Position numbers and translations under genes: made by a program | Shown: piece after piece, positions 16,345 through 24,914 of the stretch | How positions within the stretch are numbered: position 1 is the first letter of the stretch | Layout of the letters: each line of letters opens with the position of its first letter | Origin: an uncultured Victivallales bacterium | GTDB taxonomy: Bacteria > Verrucomicrobiota > Lentisphaeria > Oligosphaerales > JAFGRS01 | Direction: 5' to 3' | Length of the DNA stretch: 63,454 nucleotides | NCBI GenBank assembly: GCA_903837355.1 | Contig: CAILUI010000462.1 | Span: 1 to 63,454, forward strand | The notes under the pieces: model-generated | Database searches by the model: none | The model's input: only the letters and a program-made list of their open reading frames with translations | What the model was told of the DNA's origin: nothing

Positions 16345-17364
16345 ATGCCTGGTTTGGAAGGTTTCGCTCTGCCGAGCGCGTTGCAGCTCGATACGGCCAC
16401 TGCCACGGCGCGCTATGCGAAGTTCGTCGCCGAGCCGTGGGAAAACGGCTTTGCCCACACCATCGGTAACGCCTTGCGGCGAGTGCTCCTATCCTCCATG
16501 GATGGCGTGGCCATCGCCTCCGTCAGGATCGACGGCGTGGCCCACGAGTTCTCCACGATTCCCGGTGTCGTCGAGGACGTTACCGAGATCATCCTCAACC
16601 TTAAGAAGCTGCGTTTGACCTGCGCCGGCGACCTGCCGCGCACCATCGAGTTGTACGCCGACAAGGCCGGTGAGGTGACGGCGGCGGCGGTGCGTGGCGA
16701 TGGGGTTACCTGCGTTCTCAATCCCGAGTTGCTGATCTGCACCTTGGATGAGGACCGGCCGCTGCGCATGGAACTGGAAATTTGCACGGGCCGTGGTTGG
16801 CGTCCGGCTGAGGAAAACAAGCGCGAGGATCACCCCATCGGCGTGATTCCCGTTGACTGTCTCTTCAGTCCCGTCGACCGCGTCCGCTATGACGTGCAGG
16901 CCTGCCGCGTCGGGCAGCGTACCGACTATGACCGCCTTGAGCTGGAGATCTGGACCGATGGCCGCGTCAGCCCGCAGGATGCACTGAAGCGCGCTGCCTT
17001 CCTGTTGCGTGAGCACCTTGGCGTCTTCGGCTCGGCCCAGGATGTCGCCATCCCGCAAGTCCCGGTCCATGTGGCCAGCGCCGAGGAGCAGGAACTGCTC
17101 GACAAGCTCTGCCTGAGTGTCAACGTCCTGGAGCTCTCCGTCCGTGCCGTCAACTGCCTGAACACGGCCCAGATCCGCGTGCTCGGCGAGCTGGTTGAGA
17201 GGAACGAGGGCGAGATGCTCAAGTTCCGTAACTTCGGCAAGAAGTCGCTCCAGGAAATCAAGGCCAAGCTCAGTGATCTTGGCCTCTCCCTGAGTATGAC
17301 CCTGAAGGATGAGATCAGGGAGGCCATGAAGCAGAAGTTGGCCGCCCAGTACAAAGAGGACTGA
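16345..17364 (+). CDS. rpoA: DNA-directed RNA polymerase subunit alpha
   Basis: A 339-residue subunit. The N-terminal domain (about 1-235; AEPWENGFAHTIGNALRRVL, dimerisation and assembly) and the C-terminal domain (about 255-330; ELSVRAVNCLNTAQIRVLGE, FGKKSLQEIKAKLSDLGLSL, promoter UP-element and activator contacts) are both complete. GAGGAG lies 6-8 bases before the ATG. rpsD, which often lies between rpsK and rpoA, is absent, as in Chlamydiae and relatives. Confidence 0.98.
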   Translation: MPGLEGFALPSALQLDTATATARYAKFVAEPWENGFAHTIGNALRRVLLSSMDGVAIASVRIDGVAHEFSTIPGVVEDVTEIILNLKKLRLTCAGDLPRTIELYADKAGEVTAAAVRGDGVTCVLNPELLICTLDEDRPLRMELEICTGRGWRPAEENKREDHPIGVIPVDCLFSPVDRVRYDVQACRVGQRTDYDRLELEIWTDGRVSPQDALKRAAFLLREHLGVFGSAQDVAIPQVPVHVASAEEQELLDKLCLSVNVLELSVRAVNCLNTAQIRVLGELVERNEGEMLKFRNFGKKSLQEIKAKLSDLGLSLSMTLKDEIREAMKQKLAAQYKED

Positions 17365-17369
17365 CGCGC

Positions 17370-17807
17370 ATGCGGCACCGGAAGTACACGTTCAAGATCG
17401 GCAGAACGTCTGAGCATCGGCGCTCTCTGTTGGCGAATGCGGTATGCAGCCTGTTCAAGGCTGGCCGGATCACCACGACGGTCCAGAAGGCGAAGGAAAT
17501 CCGCCGCCTGGCCGAGAAGACGATCACACTGGCCAAGACGGGCACCCTGCACGCCCGCCGCCAAGCCATCTCGACGCTGAAGCAGAAGGACACGGTGGCT
17601 GAGCTCTTCAGCACGGTTATGCCCAGGTATGCGGACCGCGACAGCGGCTACACGCGTATCATGCGCCTCGGTAAACGCCTCGGCGACGCCGCGGAAATGT
17701 GCATTCTGGAGCTGATTCCCGCGGCCCCGGCAGGCCTTGTTGCGACTAACGACCCGGCCGCCCCGGCCGCGGCCGCCCCCGCGACGCCCGCGGACAAGAC
17801 GGCCTAA
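17370..17807 (+). CDS. rplQ: 50S ribosomal protein L17 (bL17) with Ala/Pro tail
   Basis: A 145-residue protein. Residues 1-118 are standard L17 (MRHRKYTFKIGRTSEHRRSL, LFKAGRITTTVQKAKEIRRL, SGYTRIMRLGKRLGDAAEMC), which lines the peptide exit region of the 50S. The last 27 residues are an Ala/Pro-rich tail (AAPAAAAPATPADKTA), probably disordered. It starts 5 bp after rpoA and is the last gene before a terminator. Confidence 0.97.
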   Translation: MRHRKYTFKIGRTSEHRRSLLANAVCSLFKAGRITTTVQKAKEIRRLAEKTITLAKTGTLHARRQAISTLKQKDTVAELFSTVMPRYADRDSGYTRIMRLGKRLGDAAEMCILELIPAAPAGLVATNDPAAPAAAAPATPADKTA

Positions 17808-17880
17808 GTTCCATGACCTGTCTCCGTGCAGGCCCGGTGCGGGTCGCGGGAGGTAGGTGCCACAGCCCACGCGAGAAGCA

Positions 17881-17916
17881 CAGACCGGAAGTGGACCCCC
17901 GCTTCCGGTCTGTTTG
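17881..17916 (+). terminator. Rho-independent terminator after rplQ
   Basis: CAGACCGGAAG (17881-17891) pairs perfectly with CTTCCGGTCTG (17902-17912) across a 10-base loop, followed by TTTGT. Confidence 0.85.
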
Positions 17917-17985
17917 TCTGCGCGGCCTACGGCCAGAGGCGGCCGCGCCGCGGCCGCTAGTGTATGAACCGTGCGGCTCTCATAC

Positions 17986-18090
17986 CGGTACGTCCGGACC
18001 GCCCTGAAAGCCGGGTTCTCCGCAACCCGGTCGCGGCATCCGGAGAGGCCGCGTTGCAGCGGGCCGGGGGCTCGGTGGGAGAGGATCGCC
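17986..18090 (+). repeat. Dispersed double-hairpin element, copy 1
   Basis: About 105 bp, related to the inverted copy at 35302-35408. The shared core is AAGCCGGGTTCTCCGC then AACCCGG, a 7-bp stem (18011-18017 with 18024-18030) and six-base loop CTCCGC. A second, weaker stem follows (GCGGC with GCCGC). It lies between the rplQ terminator and the M16 protease gene. Confidence 0.8.
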
Positions 18091-18118
18091 CGGGGGTCCG
18101 GCAGGAGCAGACGGCCCG

Positions 18119-21106
18119 ATGAGCACGAGCCCAGAACCCGGCAGCGTCGTGCATGGTTTCCGCATCCTGCGGCGGCAGTCGCTGCCGGAACCGCGGGTCG
18201 ACGCGGTCGAAGCCCTGCATGTTCGCAGCGGGGCGCGACTCCTACACCTGGCGGCGGACGATGCCGAGAACCTCTTCGCGGTCGCCTTTGCGACGCCGCC
18301 GGCCGACAGCACGGGGGTGGCGCACATTATCGAGCACGCCGTCCTCGCCGGTTCACGTCGCTTCCCGGTGAAGGATCCCTTCACCGAGATGCTCAAGTCG
18401 AGCATGGCGACCTACCTCAACGCCTGCACGTGTGCCGACCGTACCCTCTATCCCGTGGCCAGCAATGTGGCGGCGGACTTCTTCAACCTCGCCGAGGTCT
18501 ACCTCGATGCCGTCCTGCATCCCCTCATCAGCCGTGATACGTTCATGCAGGAGGGTTGGCACTGGGCTGTCGAGGGAGCGCCGGGCGGACGTCTGCGGCC
18601 CCTCCTGCGCGGGGTGGTGCTGAATGAGATGCGCGGGGCCTTCTCGGACCTGGATACGCGGGTCGAGCGCGAGTCCATCGCTCGACTCTTTCCCGAGGGG
18701 ACCTACGGGCACGATGCGGGCGGCGAGCCGCACTGCATCCCTGACCTTACCCTGGAAGCATTCACGGCCTACTATGAACGCCGCTACCAGCCGGGTAATG
18801 CCCACTTCTTCCTGTATGGCAACATCCCCCTGGCCGAGAAACTGCGCTTCCTGGACGAACGCCTGGGCTCCCCTGGCCCCGCGCTCAGCAGTCCCCCCGT
18901 GCTGGTGCGCCAGAGTCCATGGTCGCGGCCGCGGCGGGCGCACCTGTGGCAGGGTAGCAGCGCGGACGACGACGCGGACGGCAGCGCCGCGGCCACGCTG
19001 AGTTGGCTCATCGGGGATCTCCGCGATCCGGAGACGGATGTACTCTGGGAACTGCTCGACCGGCTACTGCTCGGCGACGATGCCGCGCCGCTGCGCCGTC
19101 GCCTCCTCGAATCAGGCATCGGTACTGACATGACCTGTTGGGGATACGGCAGCGACGCCCTGCAGACGACCTTCCAGGTCGGGCTCAAGGGGGGTACGGG
19201 CATGCCCTCGGCGCGCTTCGAACCGCTGGTCATGGGCGCCCTCCGGGAGATCGCGGCGGCCGGCTTCAGTCGCGAGCGCGTCCGCGACACCCTGCGCCAG
19301 ATCGAGTACAGCCACCGTGACATCGACTCGGGCTTCCCCCTGCAGCTCATGGAGGTCGTGTTCTCAGTCTGGCTCTACGGCCTTGATCCGCTGGCGTTTC
19401 TACACCTCGACCCGGTCCTCGCCCGACTGCAACGGCGCCTGGAACGGGATCCGGACACGCTCTCGCGGCTGATCCGCCGCCACCTGCTCGATAACCCCCA
19501 CCGCCTGACCCTCGTCCTGCGCCCGCAATCCGGTCGCCCGCAGCCACGGGAGCAACGCCTGACGGCCCGCGTGCGCAGCTTCCGCCGCGGCCTGACCGAC
19601 GGCGCACTGGAGCGCCTTGGCGCCGCGGCCGCAGGCCTCGAGGACCGGCAGAGTCGCCCGAACAGCCCCGCGGCGCTGGCAACACTGCCGAGGCTGCATC
19701 TTGGCGACCTCCCGCGCGAGCCCGCCGCCCTCCGCTCCCAGGCCACGCCTCTGGCGAACGGCACGACGCTGCTGCGCCAGGAGGTCGCCTGTAACGGGGT
19801 CAGCTACTTCACCCTCGCCCTCGATCTCAGCGATCTGCCGGTCGCGCTATTGCCCTACGTGCCGGCCTACGCGGCCTTCCTGACGCGCCTGGGAACGCGA
19901 CACCTTGACTACAGCGGTCTCTCGGAGGCCTTGACCAGAAGCTCAGGAGGGCTAGCCGGCAGCGTGCATGTCAGTCCCAGGCCTGGGGCTCCGGGAGCGG
20001 GACAGCCCTTCCTGGTGCTGCAGGGCAAGACGCTCGACAGTACCTGCGAAGAAGCTGTGAGCCTCGTCGGGCAGGTGCTGGACGATCTGCAGACCGTCCC
20101 GAACCAACGCTTCCGGGAAGTGCTGATCCAACACCGGGCGCGCCTGTTCGCCAATGTCATTGCGCAGGGACACCACCTAGCCAGTCTGCAAGCCGCCAGC
20201 CATCTGAGCGCCTGCCACCACCTCAGCAACCTCTGGAAAGGCCCGCCGCAGTTGGCGCTGGCCCAGGCCTGGACTCGCGCCACGCCCGGCTCGGCAGAGG
20301 GCCTCGCCGAAGCCTTGACGCGGCTCCGAGACTGGGTCAGCGCACGCGCCATCACTATCGCGTCGTTCACGGGAACCGACGTGGCCGGGGCCGCACTCCA
20401 GGCCTGGCTGAGCACGCGGTCCCGTCCGGCCCAGCCGTTACCGGGGCCACTGTCCGCCCGCCCCCTGGCGACGCCCGACCCGGTAGGACCAGGGCCGCGG
20501 CTCGGACTGGCCTATGACATCGACGTGGCCTTCTGCGCCCGCGCCTTGCCGGCCCCCTGCCGCCCCAGCCCCGCGGCCCCCTGGCTCCAGCTCTGCGCCC
20601 AGATCCTGAGTTACGACTACCTCTGGGAGGAGATCCGGGCAAAGGGTGGCGCCTATGGCGCCTTCTGTAGCTACGATCCCGGCGCCGGCGGCTTGGTCAT
20701 GGCCTCGCACAGTGACCCGGACATCGCCCGTACCGTACGCGTGTTCGACGGCCTCCAGCAAGCCTTGGAGAGGGCGGCCTGGACGCCGGCCGACATCGAG
20801 AGAGCGGCCATCGCCTGCGCCCGCGACGAAGAGGTCCCCATCCGCCCGGGCCTGGCCACCGACCTGGCGCTGTGGCGCTGGGTCACCGGCGTCACCCAGG
20901 AGGTGCGGCGCGCCTGGCGCCTGGCACAGATACAGGCCACGCCCGCCGTCGTCCGCCAGGCCGCGCTGGAGATGGTCCGTCACGCCGCTGACCGGACAGG
21001 CACTGCGGTACTCAGCAGCCGCGCCCGGCTCCGCGCCGCGGCCGCTGACCTGCCCGCGGCCCTCAGCGTGCGTCCCCTAACCGCCCCGTTCAACGACCCT
21101 CGGTAG
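18119..21106 (+). CDS. M16C family zinc metallopeptidase (presequence-protease/insulinase-like)
   Basis: A 995-residue protein, the usual length of M16C enzymes. The inverted zinc motif HIIEH is at residues 69-73 and the third ligand E170 lies in LNEMRGAF. The C-terminal half has the substrate-binding signature GGAYGAFCSYDPGAGG. The plan is two M16 halves enclosing a peptide chamber, as in PreP, which degrades short unfolded peptides. There is no signal peptide, so it is probably cytoplasmic. The start has AGGAG upstream. It stands alone after the ribosomal operon. In the 290 bp that follow (21107-21396) I see only a TATAGT at 21233-21238 and no gene. Confidence 0.93.
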   Translation: MSTSPEPGSVVHGFRILRRQSLPEPRVDAVEALHVRSGARLLHLAADDAENLFAVAFATPPADSTGVAHIIEHAVLAGSRRFPVKDPFTEMLKSSMATYLNACTCADRTLYPVASNVAADFFNLAEVYLDAVLHPLISRDTFMQEGWHWAVEGAPGGRLRPLLRGVVLNEMRGAFSDLDTRVERESIARLFPEGTYGHDAGGEPHCIPDLTLEAFTAYYERRYQPGNAHFFLYGNIPLAEKLRFLDERLGSPGPALSSPPVLVRQSPWSRPRRAHLWQGSSADDDADGSAAATLSWLIGDLRDPETDVLWELLDRLLLGDDAAPLRRRLLESGIGTDMTCWGYGSDALQTTFQVGLKGGTGMPSARFEPLVMGALREIAAAGFSRERVRDTLRQIEYSHRDIDSGFPLQLMEVVFSVWLYGLDPLAFLHLDPVLARLQRRLERDPDTLSRLIRRHLLDNPHRLTLVLRPQSGRPQPREQRLTARVRSFRRGLTDGALERLGAAAAGLEDRQSRPNSPAALATLPRLHLGDLPREPAALRSQATPLANGTTLLRQEVACNGVSYFTLALDLSDLPVALLPYVPAYAAFLTRLGTRHLDYSGLSEALTRSSGGLAGSVHVSPRPGAPGAGQPFLVLQGKTLDSTCEEAVSLVGQVLDDLQTVPNQRFREVLIQHRARLFANVIAQGHHLASLQAASHLSACHHLSNLWKGPPQLALAQAWTRATPGSAEGLAEALTRLRDWVSARAITIASFTGTDVAGAALQAWLSTRSRPAQPLPGPLSARPLATPDPVGPGPRLGLAYDIDVAFCARALPAPCRPSPAAPWLQLCAQILSYDYLWEEIRAKGGAYGAFCSYDPGAGGLVMASHSDPDIARTVRVFDGLQQALERAAWTPADIERAAIACARDEEVPIRPGLATDLALWRWVTGVTQEVRRAWRLAQIQATPAVVRQAALEMVRHAADRTGTAVLSSRARLRAAAADLPAALSVRPLTAPFNDPR

Positions 21107-21396
21107 CTGGCGACCATCGACGCCCACAGTGCCAGCGCCGTTGTCTTCAACCCCTGCCAGCTTCGTTCCATCGCGTGGCATGCTCCTGGCCCAACTCTGC
21201 CGATAGTGCATAGGGCGGACCGCTAAGGGAGACGCTATAGTGACTGCATCAACCGATGTCCGGCCGGCCCTGGGGTCACTCGGGCGCGAGCCCACGACGC
21301 TGCAGCAGGCGCAGCCCGCGAAAACCAGGGGCGCCACGCGGCGGGCCGGAGAGATGGCGTGCCGTTCGACAGCGAACTACGGATGAGGCAGAGACC

Positions 21397-23538
21397 ATGA
21401 GGGAAGGCGGCGTACAGGCGTTTGCGGTACGGCGCGGGGCCTGGCGCCTCCGCTATGACCCGATCAAGGGCATCGAGTTCAAGCACACCCTGACCGGCAC
21501 GCGCCTGCAGGGATCGCTGACCTTCACCGTCGGCGACCAGCCGTGGACGCTGACCCGGTCGCGGGACGATGTCGGCGACCGGCCGGCCTGGCTGGACGCG
21601 GAGGGCAATGTCCAGGGTTACCTCGCCTGCCGCAACGAGGGCGACCGGCTCGAACTGCTGGTACTGCACCGCTGTGCGCAGTCCTACGTGGGTACCATGC
21701 GCCTCAGCGCCGTCGTCGACTTCGGCCCCAACAGCTTCGCCTGCCGCACACGGGCGCCCCTCGTCTCCCGCGTCGTGCAGATGGCCTCCGGACCGGCTGA
21801 CAGTCGCCTCAATGACTCGCTGTTCGACGTCGACTCCGACACCCTGCTGCGCTTCGAGGCCGACACGGCGTGGGTGACCAGCGCCACCGGCCCAACCTTC
21901 GGCGTCGAGCTCTCGGCAGAGGTTGCCGACGCCGCCCGCTCGGTGCTTGTCCTCGACCTCCAGCGCTGTTTCTACGCCAGCCGCTACGTGCCGCACTACC
22001 GCCCCATTGACAAGGCCCGCTGCCCGTCGCCCCCGAGTGGTTGGATGAGCTGGAACGTCTACTTCGACCGCGCCGGCGCGGCCGAGAACCTCGCCGAAGC
22101 CCGCTACGGCGCCCGCCATCTGCGGCCCTTCGGCCTGGAGTTCTGGTCCATCGAGTCCTGGCAGGCCAACTCGGATCGGCTGCCCGTATCGGCCTTCCAC
22201 AACCTGAACTTGAGCTGCCACCCGGGGCAGTTCCCGGAGGGCATGAAGCGGCTGGCCGAAGACATCCGGGCGCTAGGCTTCCGGCCGGGAATCTGGACCG
22301 TGCCCTTCGGTACCGGCGACAAGGCCTTCTACGGGGCTCACCGCGACTGGTTCCTGCACGACGACACCGGCGCCCCCTTGCACAACTGGTCCGGCCTCTA
22401 CGTACTGGATCCGTCCCAGGCCATCGTCCGCGACCACATGTGTGAAATGCATCGCGTGATGAGCCAGGAGTGGGGCTATGAATTCTTCAAGGTGGACGGC
22501 ATGAGCGGCCGCCAGCAGGGCTACTCGGCGCATTTCTACGAGCGCGATGACGTGCGCCGCGCCTTCCGCTATCCCTGCTCGAACCCCATGAAGCTCTGCG
22601 TTCAAGCCTTACGCGAGGGCATGGGCGCCGACCGCATCTTCCTGGCCTGCCAGGGGCACTACAGCGGCCCCGAGGCCGGGGTGGCGGACGCGGCCCGCAT
22701 CGGCGGCGACATCGTCGCGCCCAACCAGCCCTCGACCTGGCATAATATTTGTAGCCAGGCCGGCTCCACCCTGAACCAGCTCTTTGTCCACAACATTCTG
22801 TGGTACAGCGATCCCGACACGCTGCTGGTGGGGACCTTCCACGGCCTCGAACAGGCCCGCGTCACCGCGACCGTCGTCGCCCTGCCCGGCCAGATGATGT
22901 TCGCCGGCGACAAACTCGCCGAGTTGCCCCCGGAGCGCCTCAGCCTGCTGCAGCAGTCCCTCCCTGTCTGTGCCGTGCGGCCGCTGGACCTCTTCCCGAT
23001 CTTCGACCTGCGCCCAGTCTGGGACCTCAAGATCCGGCGGCCCTTCGGCCAGTGGGACGTGGTGGCCCTGTTCAACTGGACCGACCAGGACGGCGAGGTG
23101 GCGGTCAGCCTGGCGGAGCTGGGCCTGCCGCCGGCGTCGGCCTGCCTGCTCTACGAGTTCTGGGAGAGCCGCTTCCATGGCCGTACGACCGACGTCATCC
23201 GCCTTAGCGTACCGGCGCGAGGGGTGCGCGTCGTGGCCGTCCATCCCGACCTGGGGCGGCCACAGTTCCTCTCGACAGACCGCCACATCACGCAGGGCGC
23301 CACCAGCCTGGAGACGCTGCACTGGGATGAGGTCCGGCAGGCCCTCGTGGTCGAGGTCAGGCTCGTGGGCGGCCATGCGACCCGCCTGCGCTTCGCGGTG
23401 CCGGCGGCCTACGCGCTCAAGGAGTGCAGCACCGACAGCGGCGCCGCCGTCGCCGTGCAGCCCGCGGCCGAGGGTATCCTCGACCTCGAACTGCTCCTCC
23501 CCGAGAGCCGTACGGTCGTGCTCACCCTGGGCTTCTGA
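21397..23538 (+). CDS. Clan GH-D glycoside hydrolase (GH36/GH27-like alpha-galactosidase)
   Basis: A 713-residue protein with an N-terminal beta domain (1-205), a TIM barrel starting at SPPSGWMSWNVYFD and a C-terminal beta domain. WMSWN is the family entry motif; D367 in YEFFKVDGMSG is the expected nucleophile and D438 in ARIGGDIVAP the expected acid/base of clan D retaining enzymes. It should release terminal alpha-galactose or a related sugar. There is no signal peptide, so it acts in the cytoplasm on imported oligosaccharides. I chose the ATG at 21397 (MREGGVQAFAV) with GAGG upstream; the open frame extends 47 codons upstream without protein-like character. Confidence 0.85.
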   Translation: MREGGVQAFAVRRGAWRLRYDPIKGIEFKHTLTGTRLQGSLTFTVGDQPWTLTRSRDDVGDRPAWLDAEGNVQGYLACRNEGDRLELLVLHRCAQSYVGTMRLSAVVDFGPNSFACRTRAPLVSRVVQMASGPADSRLNDSLFDVDSDTLLRFEADTAWVTSATGPTFGVELSAEVADAARSVLVLDLQRCFYASRYVPHYRPIDKARCPSPPSGWMSWNVYFDRAGAAENLAEARYGARHLRPFGLEFWSIESWQANSDRLPVSAFHNLNLSCHPGQFPEGMKRLAEDIRALGFRPGIWTVPFGTGDKAFYGAHRDWFLHDDTGAPLHNWSGLYVLDPSQAIVRDHMCEMHRVMSQEWGYEFFKVDGMSGRQQGYSAHFYERDDVRRAFRYPCSNPMKLCVQALREGMGADRIFLACQGHYSGPEAGVADAARIGGDIVAPNQPSTWHNICSQAGSTLNQLFVHNILWYSDPDTLLVGTFHGLEQARVTATVVALPGQMMFAGDKLAELPPERLSLLQQSLPVCAVRPLDLFPIFDLRPVWDLKIRRPFGQWDVVALFNWTDQDGEVAVSLAELGLPPASACLLYEFWESRFHGRTTDVIRLSVPARGVRVVAVHPDLGRPQFLSTDRHITQGATSLETLHWDEVRQALVVEVRLVGGHATRLRFAVPAAYALKECSTDSGAAVAVQPAAEGILDLELLLPESRTVVLTLGF

Positions 23539-23541
23539 AGG

Positions 23542-24828
23542 CTAGACCGATTCCCCGCGAATGACCGACGTGACCCGTCGGTGCCACTTGGCGTCGTTCC
23601 AGTAGCCGGGGAACTGGGGGTGGGTGAAGTTGCTCGTGCAGTTGAACCGGTAGCCATGCTTGGCCCCCAGATCGGCACAGATCTCGGCGGTCTCCTTGAC
23701 CCACTGCCAGTCAAGATTGGGGTTGTCCATCCAGCCGATCGGCCCCCAGCCTTCGGTATTACCCACGGGGATGCCCTGTTTCCGGCCATACTCCGCGGCC
23801 AGGCCGATCCTGCCGTCCATCCAGGTACAGAGCTCGCCCTTCTTGGCGCTCCAGCGCTGCTTCAGCGCCTCGTAGGTCTTGGCGTAGGCCATATCGCTCT
23901 CACCCATCATGTCCCAGTAGCCGGTGCCATGGCTCAGCAGTCCGTTGTGCACGAACCACACGTGCGAATCCAGAAGCCCGAACTCGCTGAGGTCAAGATC
24001 CGTCCATGGCGCATTGCCATTTTCCGTGAACGAGAAGGTGTAGTCCAATTGCGGGTACCGCTCTTTCATCTTCCGGATCGCCGCCGTCGCAAAGTCACGG
24101 TAGAAGACCTTCTGCGCCAGATTGTAGATCTTGCTCTTGGGCAGCAACTGCAGCAGATTGGCAGCGTCAGGGACCGACTCGTCGGCGACACCGGCGAGCT
24201 TGTCCAGTTCCTTGCTCAGCCAGACGAACCCATGGAATTGCGGATACTCGTTGAGCAGGTCCACGTAGATGACGTTGTCCATCAGGTGGTGCGTCGTCAA
24301 GAAATCAAGCGTCTCCGTCCAGGCGCGCGTGAATCCGTCGACGCCTCTGGGCATATCATGTCGAGAGGCCTCGTCTTCGCGGAACCAGGTCGATAGGCCC
24401 ACGTAGACGCCATGCCGTTTGCAGAGCGGAAGGAACTCCGCCAGGGCCTCCCGCGGCCGGACGCAGACCGAGGCGTCATTGCCCCAAAGCGCCGGCTTCC
24501 AGTCCTTCTTCGCGTAGCAGAACTCCTCGACGATCCGGCCCTCGTTGTCCGCCGCCACCAACTGCGGGAAGCAGTCGATACGGATGGCATTGTACCCGCG
24601 CCTGGCCAGCTCCGACAACACCGCATCCCACTGCTCGAACCCGCCCCCCGGGTAGTGTCGCAGGAGCCAGGAGAAATCCCACATGGCAATGGCCAGCGGC
24701 CGCTTGAGGGTACGCAGCGGCCGTCCCAGCTTCGCCGGCGCCTCTGCCCGCGCCGCGCCCGCGGGCCCAGCCAGAGCCAGGGAGCCGATGGTTGCCGACG
24801 AGAGCCTCAGGAAATCCCTGCGGTCCAT
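23542..24828 (-). CDS. Tat-exported cellulase-like TIM-barrel glycoside hydrolase
   Basis: A 428-residue protein with a twin-arginine signal (MDRRDFLRLSSATIGSLALA). The TIM barrel opens RPLAIAMWDFSWLLRHYPGG. N193-E194 in YVDLLNEYPQ fit the acid/base of clan GH-A and E359 in VGNTEGWGPIGW fits the nucleophile. It matches the cellulase-like family found in Lentisphaerota and Planctomycetota, related to GH5, with unknown substrate. AGGAGG lies 8 bases upstream of the ATG. The end lies 3 bp from the end of the convergent alpha-galactosidase gene. Confidence 0.82.
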   Translation of the reverse strand: MDRRDFLRLSSATIGSLALAGPAGAARAEAPAKLGRPLRTLKRPLAIAMWDFSWLLRHYPGGGFEQWDAVLSELARRGYNAIRIDCFPQLVAADNEGRIVEEFCYAKKDWKPALWGNDASVCVRPREALAEFLPLCKRHGVYVGLSTWFREDEASRHDMPRGVDGFTRAWTETLDFLTTHHLMDNVIYVDLLNEYPQFHGFVWLSKELDKLAGVADESVPDAANLLQLLPKSKIYNLAQKVFYRDFATAAIRKMKERYPQLDYTFSFTENGNAPWTDLDLSEFGLLDSHVWFVHNGLLSHGTGYWDMMGESDMAYAKTYEALKQRWSAKKGELCTWMDGRIGLAAEYGRKQGIPVGNTEGWGPIGWMDNPNLDWQWVKETAEICADLGAKHGYRFNCTSNFTHPQFPGYWNDAKWHRRVTSVIRGESV

Positions 24829-24914
24829 GGAAACGGCCTCCTGACGACAGACGCAGAACCAAGCACGGATCGCGCCCAGGGCCCAGACCGCAGGCCCTCG
24901 CGCCCGCGGCGACC

